A DNA stretch of 13,445 bases, from contig WJKD01000059.1 of NCBI GenBank assembly GCA_014729315.1, positions 1 to 13,445 on the forward strand, read 5' to 3'. A program made the position numbers and the translations under genes. The notes beneath the pieces were generated by a model that did no database searches, was not told the DNA's origin, and worked only from the letters and a program-made list of their open reading frames with translations. Of this stretch, positions 1 through 6,447 are shown in pieces (position 1 is the stretch's first letter; each line of letters begins with the position of its first letter). Origin of the DNA: Promethearchaeota archaeon (GTDB lineage Archaea; Asgardarchaeota; Lokiarchaeia; Sigynarchaeales; SOKP01).

Positions 1-314
1 AAGCTGCAGGTACGATACTCCCCGGTATCACACGAAGATCTGTCTTAGAACTTGCCGAAAGGAAATTGAACATGGAAGTAGAGGAAAGAGACATTTCTTA
101 CAAGGAGTTATTCAAAGAATCGTGTACAGAATCGTTTTGTACGGGTACTGCAGCAGTGATAACTCCGATTGGTTCAGTCGAGTTAGAAGGAGAAAAGCGC
201 GTTTGGAACAACGGTGAGCCAGGTGAGAGAACTAAAAAGCTTTACGACCTCTTAACAGGGATTCAAAGATTAGAGATCGAAGATCCGTTTGGTTGGGTCG
301 AAAAAATTGAATAA
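1..314 (+). CDS. ilvE: Branched-chain amino acid aminotransferase, C-terminal part (5' truncated by window)
   Basis: The reading frame is open from base 3 and about 103 codons are visible, ending at the TAA at 312-314. The protein is a fold-type IV PLP enzyme that moves the amino group between Leu/Ile/Val and 2-oxoglutarate in the cytoplasm, the last step of branched-chain amino acid synthesis or first step of breakdown. The segment carries C-terminal signatures of the family in order: a TILPGITRRSVLELA stretch, FCTGTAAVITPIGSV (the cofactor-phosphate/substrate loop), NNGEPG, and the closing LTGIQxxEIEDPFGWV. The catalytic lysine lies upstream, outside the window. An internal TTG at 66 is not the true start, because conserved family sequence continues in frame ahead of it. 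The close match through to the last residues makes the identification secure; D-amino acid or aminodeoxychorismate relatives lack this ending. Confidence 0.93.
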   Translation, partial: AAGTILPGITRRSVLELAERKLNMEVEERDISYKELFKESCTESFCTGTAAVITPIGSVELEGEKRVWNNGEPGERTKKLYDLLTGIQRLEIEDPFGWVEKIE

Positions 315-332
315 ATTTCCGTATACTTTACG

Positions 333-361
333 ATTTTAATTTATTTTTAATATTATTTCTT
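333..361 (+). terminator. T-rich termination tract after ilvE
   Basis: A run of T-rich sequence starts 19 nt after the aminotransferase stop and has no stable hairpin, the usual form of archaeal intrinsic termination signals. The call rests on composition and position only. Confidence 0.4.
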
Positions 362-379
362 ATATTTGAAATTTAATAG

Positions 380-473
380 TTTTCAATTTTTCCTTTTCAA
401 TTGGACTTATATAAATTAATTTCAATTCAACTTCGAGCAAAATTTAAGAATTATACCGCATAATCTAAATATA
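380..473 (+). promoter_or_regulatory. Candidate promoter region of the amidohydrolase gene
   Basis: This lies in the 197-nt gap between the aminotransferase and the amidohydrolase. Two TATA-like elements are visible: CTTATATAA at 406-414, which would give a leader of about 75 nt, and TAAATATA at 466-473, which would give about 15 nt. Just upstream of the first, the 9-mer TTTTCAATT occurs twice in direct repeat (380-388 and 394-402), 14 bp apart; this could be an activator site or AT-rich coincidence. No clear Shine-Dalgarno sequence precedes the ATG at 512. Confidence 0.4.
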
Positions 474-511
474 GCAAATAACGCAAAACAATTAGGGAAA
501 TTGGTTATCAT

Positions 512-1939
512 ATGGATATAGCAATTATCAACACGATTTTAATCACATTTGAAGGTAAAGGTTTAGGTATTGTAAAGAGCGGAGCCATAGGGATTGAGGA
601 TAGCAAAATTACTTACGTAGGAAAAACGAAAGACTTAGATTACAAAAAAGCAGACCTTATAATCGACGGTCATAACAAACATGTTACGATGCCCGGTCTT
701 ATTAACGCTCACACTCATTCAATGCTGACTTTATGTAGAGGCACTGCTCACGATTTACCTGAACTCGAATATATGCCGAAAGGGTTAAGCCTATTTGCAA
801 ACAATTTGAAAGCTGAGGATTTTATACTTGGTACTAAGTTGGCAGTTCTAGAAGGTTTAAAAGCAGGAACAACAACTTTTACCGAATATGGTATCGGAGT
901 TTCTGAACTGATTAAAAAAGTATACGAACCTTTTCAGGCTCGAATAGTCGCTACCGAGATGATTAGTGAATTGGGATTTTCAGACGAAAAAAAACCTAAC
1001 GAATTGTATAGTTTTTACAGATATCTCGGAAAAAATGCTTTTAAGCGGGCTAAAAAATTGTACAAAGAGTTCCATCAGAAGGAGTTAGTCTCGGTGATGT
1101 ATGGTCCTAACGCATTAGACATGATTTCTCTAGATTTATTGAAGCAAATTAAACAACAAGCAGTTGAGGATGGCACCAAAATACACATGCACATTGCTCA
1201 AGGTGAGCGAGAGAGATTGCAGATAACCAAACGATACGGTAAAGGAACAACGGCTGTAAAGGTTCTGGAGGAGAATAATCTCTTAGACAAACATTTGATC
1301 GCTGCGCATATTCACGATACGAGTGAGCAGGAACGAGTATCAATGGTTGAGAACGGTGTCAGTATGGTTGGATGCCCTTCTTCGATCGCAAAAATAGATG
1401 GTATAGTCCCTCCATTAGGAAGTTATGTAAAATTAGGAGGGATCGCTTCTTTAGGCACAGACGAAGCGCCTGGATCGGGGCATCATAGCGTATTACACGA
1501 AATTAAGATGGCTAGCATATTGACCAAGACGCTAATGCGAGATCCAACCGCTATGCCTCCTTGGGATGCCATGAAACTCGCAACTTCGATGGGAGCAAAA
1601 GTATTAGGGTTAGAAAATCAAGTAGGGTCCCTTGCCGTAGGAAAGAAAGCGGACGTAATTACCCTAGATATTAACTATCTCCATTTAACACCGATTATTC
1701 ACGAGCCCTTTACAAATTTAATAGCTAATTTAGTCTATTCAAGTAAAGGAACTGAGGTCGATAATGTGATTATAAACGGAAAGATCGTAATGAAAGATAG
1801 AAAAATCCTCAATTTTGACGAGAATAATTTTATCGAAAAGGCGAGTTCCAGAGCAGAATTCCTTTTTGAGCAACTAACCGATGATTGGATAAAAATTAAT
1901 TCAAAAATGGTTGATTACCATAGAAAAGGATTTATTTAA
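512..1939 (+). CDS. Amidohydrolase, TRZ/ATZ/MtaD type (aminohydrolase/deaminase of an N-heterocycle)
   Basis: This is a 475-aa metal-dependent amidohydrolase, the usual length for the MtaD/SsnA/TrzA group, which deaminate 5'-methylthioadenosine, S-adenosylhomocysteine, guanine, cytosine or triazines. A small N-terminal beta segment (about 1-60) leads into the barrel with the metal motif H67-T-H69. Further ligands are H227 (in HMHIAQ), H266 (AAHIH) and D317 (LGTDE), followed by a C-terminal beta segment with the family-typical GSLAVGKKADVITLD. In most relatives the residue three after the H227-type histidine is a catalytic Glu; here it is Gln230. The substrate is therefore uncertain, and MTA/SAH deaminase is only the nearest guess. 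It is cytoplasmic, with no signal peptide. It converges on the APC permease; a shared role in uptake and salvage is possible but unproven. Confidence 0.85.
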   Translation: MDIAIINTILITFEGKGLGIVKSGAIGIEDSKITYVGKTKDLDYKKADLIIDGHNKHVTMPGLINAHTHSMLTLCRGTAHDLPELEYMPKGLSLFANNLKAEDFILGTKLAVLEGLKAGTTTFTEYGIGVSELIKKVYEPFQARIVATEMISELGFSDEKKPNELYSFYRYLGKNAFKRAKKLYKEFHQKELVSVMYGPNALDMISLDLLKQIKQQAVEDGTKIHMHIAQGERERLQITKRYGKGTTAVKVLEENNLLDKHLIAAHIHDTSEQERVSMVENGVSMVGCPSSIAKIDGIVPPLGSYVKLGGIASLGTDEAPGSGHHSVLHEIKMASILTKTLMRDPTAMPPWDAMKLATSMGAKVLGLENQVGSLAVGKKADVITLDINYLHLTPIIHEPFTNLIANLVYSSKGTEVDNVIINGKIVMKDRKILNFDENNFIEKASSRAEFLFEQLTDDWIKINSKMVDYHRKGFI

Positions 1940-1972
1940 TCGAGACCATCTTTCTCTCTCATAAAATATCGT

Positions 1973-1999
1973 TAAAATAAAATAAAAGGAAAAAAAGAA
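1973..1999 (-). terminator. T-rich terminator of the permease gene
   Basis: Read on the minus strand this is a nearly pure pyrimidine tract with runs of 7, 4, 4 and 4 T, starting 2 nt after the permease stop. It fits an archaeal U-tract terminator. It sits in a 61-nt convergent gap with the amidohydrolase. Confidence 0.5.
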
Positions 2000-2000
2000 C

Positions 2001-3395
2001 TTAATCTAATATTTCTTTTACTTCTTCTGGAAGCTTTTTACACACTTCGTTCAAATCGATTCCTTTACTTGCAAGCCATTTTTTTCTAACAAGGTAATAA
2101 GCTATTGCGATCAAGTAAAATATACCCGTAAATATTACTACATTTGGAGCTATTAAAATAATTGCTACGATTGTCAGTAAAGAATATGCGACATTAAATA
2201 TTACGAGTCCCATTAAGACCTTTCGATTGAGTTTAAAGCTGGCAGATTCATGTAGTTTGGGATATTTTTTCTCTAATGTTATAGGAATGTACGCAAGCAC
2301 CACTCCTGGTATTGCTAGGGTGAGTGAAAGCAAAAAGGATAAATCAATTATTCCCAATTGAAAAATCAGAAGAAATATTGATCCAAAAACGAAGAAAGTC
2401 AAAGACCAATGAGGAGTTCCGTATCGTTTATTGACTTTTGCTAAGCCGCTTGGAACCATAAAATCACGAGCAGCAGAAAACAAATCTCTGGACCATGCTA
2501 AGATAATCCCGTGGATCGTAGAAGCAATTGCGATAAGAATCAATATAGTGAGGATTGAAATAAACCACAAAGGGAAAAACAAAGACGCAACATCTATAAT
2601 TGTTCCTTCCGTCTGACCCAATTTGTTCCAATCCATATTACCCGTCATTACTATTGCAACAAGAGTGTAAACCGCGGCAATTAGCAAGAAACTGATAAAC
2701 AATCCTAACGGAATATTACGTTTAGGATTTTTTATCTCTCCTCCAATTTCTATGATTGCGTTGAATCCCGCGTAGGAAAAGCTTAGAATTATAGCACCTA
2801 TAAAGATTCCGAGAAAGCCAGTAGGGAACATCCCCCCTGTATTCTTTCCCGTAAGCTTGTTTAGGTCTACATGAGGTAATCCGAAAATAATAAAGATTAG
2901 AATTACCATGAAATCGCCTATAATTGCCAAGACTATTTGAACCCAGCCCGCAAATTTTACGCCAAAAATATTAACGACATAGAAAATCAAAAGAGACGCG
3001 ATTGCTACATAGATTAAAGAACCGGGTATAAATAATTCAAAGTAAGCTCCAAATCCTACAGCTAAAAGTGCCAACGCACCCATGATGTGCAAGATAATTG
3101 AAGCCATTACCAAGAATCCGAGGAAAGGGCTACTTAATCGGGAACTGTATACCCACGCTCCTCCACTGACCGGGAAGGCGGAAACTATATAAGCAATGAT
3201 AATTGCGTTAATTACATTGGGTATACCTGCTATTATAAATGCAAGCCATAAAGAAGGTCCTGTGATTCCTGCGGTAACACCCGTTTGTATGAGGATCCCC
3301 GCTCCTACGACATAACCGAAGATGAAGAAAATCACGGATGTTAAACCAAGCTCGCGCCGCAATTTTCCTTCTTTTTCGTTATTGTTATTTTCCAT
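2001..3395 (-). CDS. APC-superfamily amino acid permease
   Basis: This 464-aa integral membrane protein has about 12 hydrophobic helices, the normal size for the amino acid-polyamine-organocation superfamily. A short hydrophilic cytosolic N-terminus (MENNNNEKEGKLRRELG) is followed by TM1 with the hallmark unwound substrate-binding motif GAGI at residues 31-34. The conserved PVSGGAWVYSSR loop after TM2 and SFSYAGFNAI in TM6 (the second substrate-binding helix) support the fold. Members import amino acids or exchange them for polyamines or decarboxylation products, using proton or substrate gradients. The specific substrate cannot be read from the sequence. The start at 3395 puts the ATG about 25 nt below a TTAAATAT box (3424-3417, minus strand), compatible with a leaderless message. 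It is transcribed away from the SDR gene and toward the amidohydrolase. Confidence 0.9.
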   Translation of the reverse strand: MENNNNEKEGKLRRELGLTSVIFFIFGYVVGAGILIQTGVTAGITGPSLWLAFIIAGIPNVINAIIIAYIVSAFPVSGGAWVYSSRLSSPFLGFLVMASIILHIMGALALLAVGFGAYFELFIPGSLIYVAIASLLIFYVVNIFGVKFAGWVQIVLAIIGDFMVILIFIIFGLPHVDLNKLTGKNTGGMFPTGFLGIFIGAIILSFSYAGFNAIIEIGGEIKNPKRNIPLGLFISFLLIAAVYTLVAIVMTGNMDWNKLGQTEGTIIDVASLFFPLWFISILTILILIAIASTIHGIILAWSRDLFSAARDFMVPSGLAKVNKRYGTPHWSLTFFVFGSIFLLIFQLGIIDLSFLLSLTLAIPGVVLAYIPITLEKKYPKLHESASFKLNRKVLMGLVIFNVAYSLLTIVAIILIAPNVVIFTGIFYLIAIAYYLVRKKWLASKGIDLNEVCKKLPEEVKEILD

Positions 3396-3405
3396 AATTT
3401 AATAT

Positions 3406-3450
3406 TTGACTTTGACATATTTAATTTTTTTATGTTGTAATAAAAGTCAA
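3406..3450 (-). promoter_or_regulatory. Permease promoter with GTCAA-containing repeats
   Basis: TTGACTTT (3406-3413) and AAAGTCAA (3443-3450) form a perfect 8-bp inverted repeat flanking a TATA-like TTAAATAT (3424-3417, minus strand). Read on the minus strand the proximal copy is GTCAAAGTCAAA, a tandem of the same half-site. The arrangement around a core promoter suggests a repressor site for the transporter, but it is not proven. Confidence 0.35.
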
Positions 3451-3473
3451 GGAAACCAATTCTATTATAATAA

Positions 3474-3507
3474 TTTCTTATAAAAATTCCTAATAATATA
3501 TAAGAAA
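3474..3507. promoter_or_regulatory. Divergent promoter core with facing TATA-like boxes
   Basis: TTTCTTATA (3474-3482) and TATAAGAAA (3499-3507) form a perfect 9-bp inverted repeat with a 16-nt spacer. Each arm extends to a TATA-like element (CTTATAAAA on plus, CTTATATAT on minus), pointing toward the SDR gene and the permease respectively. Initiation here would give leaders of about 80 nt (permease) and 105 nt (SDR). Closer alternative boxes exist for both genes. Confidence 0.35.
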
Positions 3508-3601
3508 ATATCATAAATACGTAGAATTCATCACTTGCATCACTCGGTATGTAAAATACTTGAAAATAGTAAGGATAAGATAAATAACATTATAGTATAA
3601 C

Positions 3602-3607
3602 GAGGAG
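3602..3607 (+). promoter_or_regulatory. Shine-Dalgarno of the SDR gene
   Basis: GAGGAG lies 6 nt before the ATG at 3614. It is a clear anti-16S match that fixes this start and implies a leadered mRNA, unlike many neighbours. Confidence 0.75.
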
Positions 3608-3613
3608 AACCTT

Positions 3614-4450
3614 ATGAATTTAAAGGATAAGACAATCTTTATCACCGGAGCAAGTAGAGGTATAGGAAAGGCTATCGGAATCCGAGCTGCAAGAGACGGT
3701 GCAAATATCGCAATTGTTGCGAAAACAAGTGAACCACACCCGAAACTTCCAGGAACGGTATACACGGCAGCTGAAGAGATGGAACAAGCAGGAGGTAAAG
3801 CTTTACCTTGTGTTGCGGATATAAGATTCGAAGAGCTAGTTCAAAAAGCGGTAAATGACGCCGTAGAACGATTTGGTGGTATCGATATTCTAGTCAACGA
3901 TGCAAGTGCGATTAGTTTAACTCCAACCTTGGAAACTAAGATGAAGAGATTCGATTTGATGTTTTCTGTAAATGTTCGTGGTACATTTTTGTGTTCAAAA
4001 CTTTGCATTCCACATCTCTTGAAGGGAGAAAATCCCCATATCTTAAATTTATCTCCACCTTTGAACTTAGATCCTAAATGGTTTTCCAACCATTTAGCCT
4101 ACACGATGTCTAAGTACGGTATGAGTATGTGTGTTTTAGGGCTTGCTGAGGAGTTTAGAGAGGACGGGATTGCTGTAAACGCGCTTTGGCCGCGCACCGC
4201 AATCGCAACATCAGCAGTAAGAAACTTACTAGGTGGTAAAGCTGCAATGAAACACTCTAGAAAGCCCCAAATTGTTGCTGAAGCCGCATATCATATATTG
4301 ACTCAACCAAGTAGAGAATGTACAGGTAATTTTTTCATCGACGACGAAGTATTAATGGAACACGGAATAACTGACTTAAGCAAATATTCCGTCGAACCTG
4401 GAGCTAAACTTATTCCCGATTTTTTTCTCTACGGCGGTGGAGAAACTTAG
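3614..4450 (+). CDS. Short-chain dehydrogenase/reductase, HSDL2-like
   Basis: This 278-aa classical SDR is an NAD(P)-dependent oxidoreductase of unknown carbonyl or alcohol substrate. The Rossmann motif TGASRGIG occupies 11-18, with NDAS at 95-98 (family NNAG/NNAS, second Asn replaced by Asp). The catalytic tetrad is N120, S147, Y163 and K167, the last two within AYTMSKYGMSM. The segments LNLSPPLNLDPKWF, YGMSMCVLGLAEEF and AVNALWPRTAIAT, and the ending PGAKLIPDFFL, match the dehydrogenase domain of animal hydroxysteroid dehydrogenase-like 2 closely. HSDL2 carries an additional C-terminal SCP2 lipid-binding domain, absent here because the ORF stops right after the SDR domain. The strong GAGGAG ribosome site supports the start. 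No signal peptide is seen, so it should be cytoplasmic. In eukaryotes HSDL2 is linked to fatty acid metabolism in peroxisomes and mitochondria; the archaeal role is unknown. Confidence 0.9.
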   Translation: MNLKDKTIFITGASRGIGKAIGIRAARDGANIAIVAKTSEPHPKLPGTVYTAAEEMEQAGGKALPCVADIRFEELVQKAVNDAVERFGGIDILVNDASAISLTPTLETKMKRFDLMFSVNVRGTFLCSKLCIPHLLKGENPHILNLSPPLNLDPKWFSNHLAYTMSKYGMSMCVLGLAEEFREDGIAVNALWPRTAIATSAVRNLLGGKAAMKHSRKPQIVAEAAYHILTQPSRECTGNFFIDDEVLMEHGITDLSKYSVEPGAKLIPDFFLYGGGET

Positions 4451-4480
4451 AAGCTGTATAAAAACGATTTACTTACATTA

Positions 4481-4501
4481 TTCTTTTTTTTTTGTTTTAT
4501 T
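4481..4501 (+). terminator. T-tract terminator after the SDR gene
   Basis: A tract with ten consecutive T lies 31 nt after the SDR stop, in a 74-nt convergent gap. It is typical of archaeal U-tract termination. Confidence 0.55.
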
Positions 4502-4524
4502 GGAAATATGATTTTAAATGTCAT

Positions 4525-4761
4525 TTATTTACAAATCACTTGTTCGCATTTGATACAAATTCCGTATGTCCATTTGTTCTTTCTACCTTTTTCAAAAAAA
4601 AATTCGAAGTTATCCTCGAGCATATTCCCACAACAAGGACAAATTTCTTTTGTATAAGTTTCGTTATAATCAACCATGCGAGAGCTTTTCACGAGTAATT
4701 TTTTAACTTTTCGACTAAGGACGAATTCTTTATCTTTAGATAATTGAAGTTCCATAATCAT
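4525..4761 (-). CDS. Small zinc-ribbon protein, function unknown
   Basis: This 78-aa protein has a basic, probably helical N-terminal part (residues 8-30, rich in Lys with spaced hydrophobics). A C-terminal zinc-ribbon follows: C41-P-C-C44-G, about 24 residues of aromatic and basic sequence, then C69-I-K-C72, with an additional C77. The CPxCG knuckle and paired CxxC are a strong sign of a real zinc-binding protein. Such small ribbons bind nucleic acids or act as protein adaptors; nothing here tells which. The ATG at 4755 (Met3) is an equally possible start. The ORF on the opposite strand over the same bases (4492-4698) has no recognisable features. The gene is convergent with the SDR and divergent from the methyltransferase. 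Confidence 0.7.
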   Translation of the reverse strand: MIMELQLSKDKEFVLSRKVKKLLVKSSRMVDYNETYTKEICPCCGNMLEDNFEFFFEKGRKNKWTYGICIKCEQVICK

Positions 4762-4807
4762 TAGGACTCTTTATTCATAGGTTTTCAATTAAACAATTTA
4801 AATCCCA

Positions 4808-4866
4808 CTTATAATCAATTAAAAAGAAATAATTTAGTAATTATCAATTATTTCATAATGTTATAT
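4808..4866. promoter_or_regulatory. Divergent promoter region, zinc-ribbon gene / methyltransferase
   Basis: The 160-nt gap (4762-4921) holds a TATA-like CTTATAA at 4808-4814, usable on either strand, and GTTATATCTT starting at 4860, which would give the methyltransferase a leader of about 30 nt. Between them GAAATAATT (4826-4834) and AATTATTTC (4846-4854) form a perfect 9-bp inverted repeat with an 11-nt loop. The sequence is very AT-rich, so the repeat may be chance. Confidence 0.35.
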
Positions 4867-4921
4867 CTTGATGTTGAATTGTATTCTGCTAATAATATAA
4901 GGAAAAGGAAGAGAGAAGGTA

Positions 4922-5965
4922 ATGTGGTACGAAAACTTGATCAATAAAGGACTCATACCAGAAAGGATAATTAGATTAATTCTTCGCCTCCGTTTTAAAT
5001 ATCGGTTAGGCAAAGAATATAAAAATATTGAAGCCCGACAAGAACATATTAACGATTTCGTCGATAATTTAAAGAAGCAACCGATTGCCATTAAAACTAT
5101 AGAGGCAAACCTCCAGCATTACGAGGTTCCCTCTTCATTTTTTGCAAAAATTCTTGGGCACCATATGAAGTATAGTTGTGGATATTGGAAAAATGACGTA
5201 AAAAAGAGGAACTATTGGAAATACTTAGATCAATCTGAAGAAGAGATGCTTGATCTCACGCTGCAACGCGCTCAAGTTAAAGATGAACAAAACATTTTGG
5301 AATTAGGATGTGGTTGGGGGTCATTGTCCCTTTATGCTGCGAAAAGATTCTCAAATACAAACATTACAGCAATAACGAACTCAAAAACGCAAAAATCGTA
5401 TGTTGAACATCTTAAAAAAGAACGAAACCTCACCAATCTTAAAGTTATAAAAGCGGATATCCAAGACTTTGATATAGAGGAAAAATTCGATCGAATAATT
5501 TCTATAGAAATGTTCGAACATATGAGAAATTACGAGCAATTATTTACAAAGCTATATCACTTCCTTAAAAAAAAAGGTAAATTATTCGTGCATATTTTTA
5601 CGCACGATGGAGATCCATATTTATTTGAAACGGGTGGGGATTCAGACTGGATGACAAAGAATTTTTTTTCAGGAGGTACAATGCTTAGTAAAGATCTTTT
5701 AATATATTTCGCGAAAGATTTTCACATAGAACGCATCTGGAGAGTTAGTGGAAGAAACTATAGTAAGACCCTTGAGGCATGGCTACAAAACATGAAAAGA
5801 AACAAAAAGACCATATTTCCATTATTAAAAGAAAAATTTAGTAAAAAAAACGCGAAAAAATATTGGAATTATTGGAAGATTTTCTTTATTGCGTGTTCTG
5901 AAGTATTTAATTACAATAAAGGCAACGTAAGATTTGTGAGTCATTATCTTTTTGAAAAAAGATAA
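4922..5965 (+). CDS. SAM-dependent methyltransferase, CFA synthase superfamily, coclaurine N-methyltransferase-like
   Basis: At 347 aa this has the length of plant (S)-coclaurine N-methyltransferases and their unnamed microbial relatives. In order: a basic helical N-terminus (1-60), QHYEVP (65-70) and KYSCGYW (83-89) as in cyclopropane synthases, the SAM-binding loop ELGCGWGS (127-134), and SIEMFEHMRNY (194-204). The last contains the Glu199-His200 pair that corresponds to the catalytic Glu-His of plant N-methyltransferases. SDWMTKNFFSGGTM and the ending FFIACSEVFNYNKG...VSHYLF also follow that group rather than bacterial Cfa. The substrate is unknown. Archaeal isoprenoid lipids have no ordinary acyl double bonds to cyclopropanate, so an amine (polar lipid headgroup or small metabolite) or a double bond in an isoprenoid is possible. 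A purine-rich GAGAGAAGG just before the ATG serves as ribosome site. Flanking genes are transcribed from the other strand. Confidence 0.88.
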   Translation: MWYENLINKGLIPERIIRLILRLRFKYRLGKEYKNIEARQEHINDFVDNLKKQPIAIKTIEANLQHYEVPSSFFAKILGHHMKYSCGYWKNDVKKRNYWKYLDQSEEEMLDLTLQRAQVKDEQNILELGCGWGSLSLYAAKRFSNTNITAITNSKTQKSYVEHLKKERNLTNLKVIKADIQDFDIEEKFDRIISIEMFEHMRNYEQLFTKLYHFLKKKGKLFVHIFTHDGDPYLFETGGDSDWMTKNFFSGGTMLSKDLLIYFAKDFHIERIWRVSGRNYSKTLEAWLQNMKRNKKTIFPLLKEKFSKKNAKKYWNYWKIFFIACSEVFNYNKGNVRFVSHYLFEKR

Positions 5966-5998
5966 CCCTTTTAACTAAACTTTTTCTTGCAAAAATAA

Positions 5999-6190
5999 TT
6001 AGGAATTACAGTATTCGATACTTTTTGCGTCTAGGTCTGAATCCCAGACTCTATTAATTAAGGTACGATATATTTGGTCCTTGAACGCATTCCAAACCTT
6101 TATAGGAACGCTTTTAACGACATTTTTAAAAATATTCGTCTTTCCATCATAATAAACAATTTTGCATGGAATTTTTTCTAATGATTCCAT
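5999..6190 (-). CDS. Small hypothetical protein
   Basis: This is a minus-strand ORF of 63 codons from the ATG at 6190; an ATG three codons earlier (6199) gives 66 aa. The later ATG is preferred because a TTTTTATA box (6219-6212, minus strand) lies about 25 nt before it, the right distance for a leaderless transcript, whereas 6199 would fall above the expected transcription start. The protein begins MESLEKIPCKIVYYDGKTN, contains an amphipathic stretch around VWNAFKDQIYRTLINRVW, and is soluble with no signal peptide or cysteine cluster. I do not recognise it. The intact frame and placed promoter favour a real gene, but short AT-rich ORFs arise by chance, so confidence is moderate. It is convergent with the methyltransferase. 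Confidence 0.45.
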   Translation of the reverse strand: MESLEKIPCKIVYYDGKTNIFKNVVKSVPIKVWNAFKDQIYRTLINRVWDSDLDAKSIEYCNS

Positions 6191-6282
6191 ATCTCTCATT
6201 GTTTATCAATGTATAAAAAGAAAACATATTTTTTTTAAAAACTGAAAAAAAAATTAATTCAAACCGGGAAAAATGAGAATAT

Positions 6283-6447
6283 CTAATCAAAAATAGAATT
6301 CTTTGTAGCATTAAAAAACTTTTCTTCCAGTTCTAATAACTCGTGGTATCTTTTTTGAAAAGGAGCTTTTCTAAACTCCCTGAGCTGCTCCCAGTTTTCG
6401 CGAGTAATCTTTATGTATTGACTTTTCGACTTTCTTCCGTTTTTCAT
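6283..6447 (-). CDS. Very small basic/helical protein (54 aa)
   Basis: This ORF runs from ATG at 6447-6445 to TAG at 6285-6283. The peptide starts MKNGRKSKSQYIKITRENW and continues with an amphipathic helix rich in Glu, Lys, Leu and Phe (QLREFRKAPFQKRYHELLEL, then EEKFF). A basic tail plus acidic-basic helix is common in small nucleic-acid-binding or adaptor proteins, but no family is recognised. TTTAATAA lies about 32 nt before the ATG on the minus strand (RC of bases near 6477-6484), so an own promoter with a very short leader is possible. Codons such as CGC, CTC and CTG occur within an otherwise AT-rich region, which argues mildly for coding. It lies between the 63-aa ORF and the thioesterase, all on the same strand, separated by about 90 and 140 nt. 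Confidence 0.45.
   Translation of the reverse strand: MKNGRKSKSQYIKITRENWEQLREFRKAPFQKRYHELLELEEKFFNATKNSIFD

Noticed and set aside
66..68. TTG as the start codon of a small 82-aa gene
   Set aside because: Conserved aminotransferase sequence continues in frame upstream to base 3, so this is the tail of a longer gene.
512..3395. Amidohydrolase plus permease as a single operon
   Set aside because: They are on opposite strands and converge, so any link is functional at most, not transcriptional.
3511..3765. Minus-strand ORF over the SDR start and promoter
   Set aside because: It overlaps the Rossmann-motif coding sequence of the well-supported SDR; the hydrophobic translation is a by-product of that.
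4492..4698. Plus-strand ORF of 68 codons opposite the zinc-ribbon gene
   Set aside because: No recognisable motif; the minus-strand frame carries a zinc ribbon and the plus frame begins inside a T-tract.
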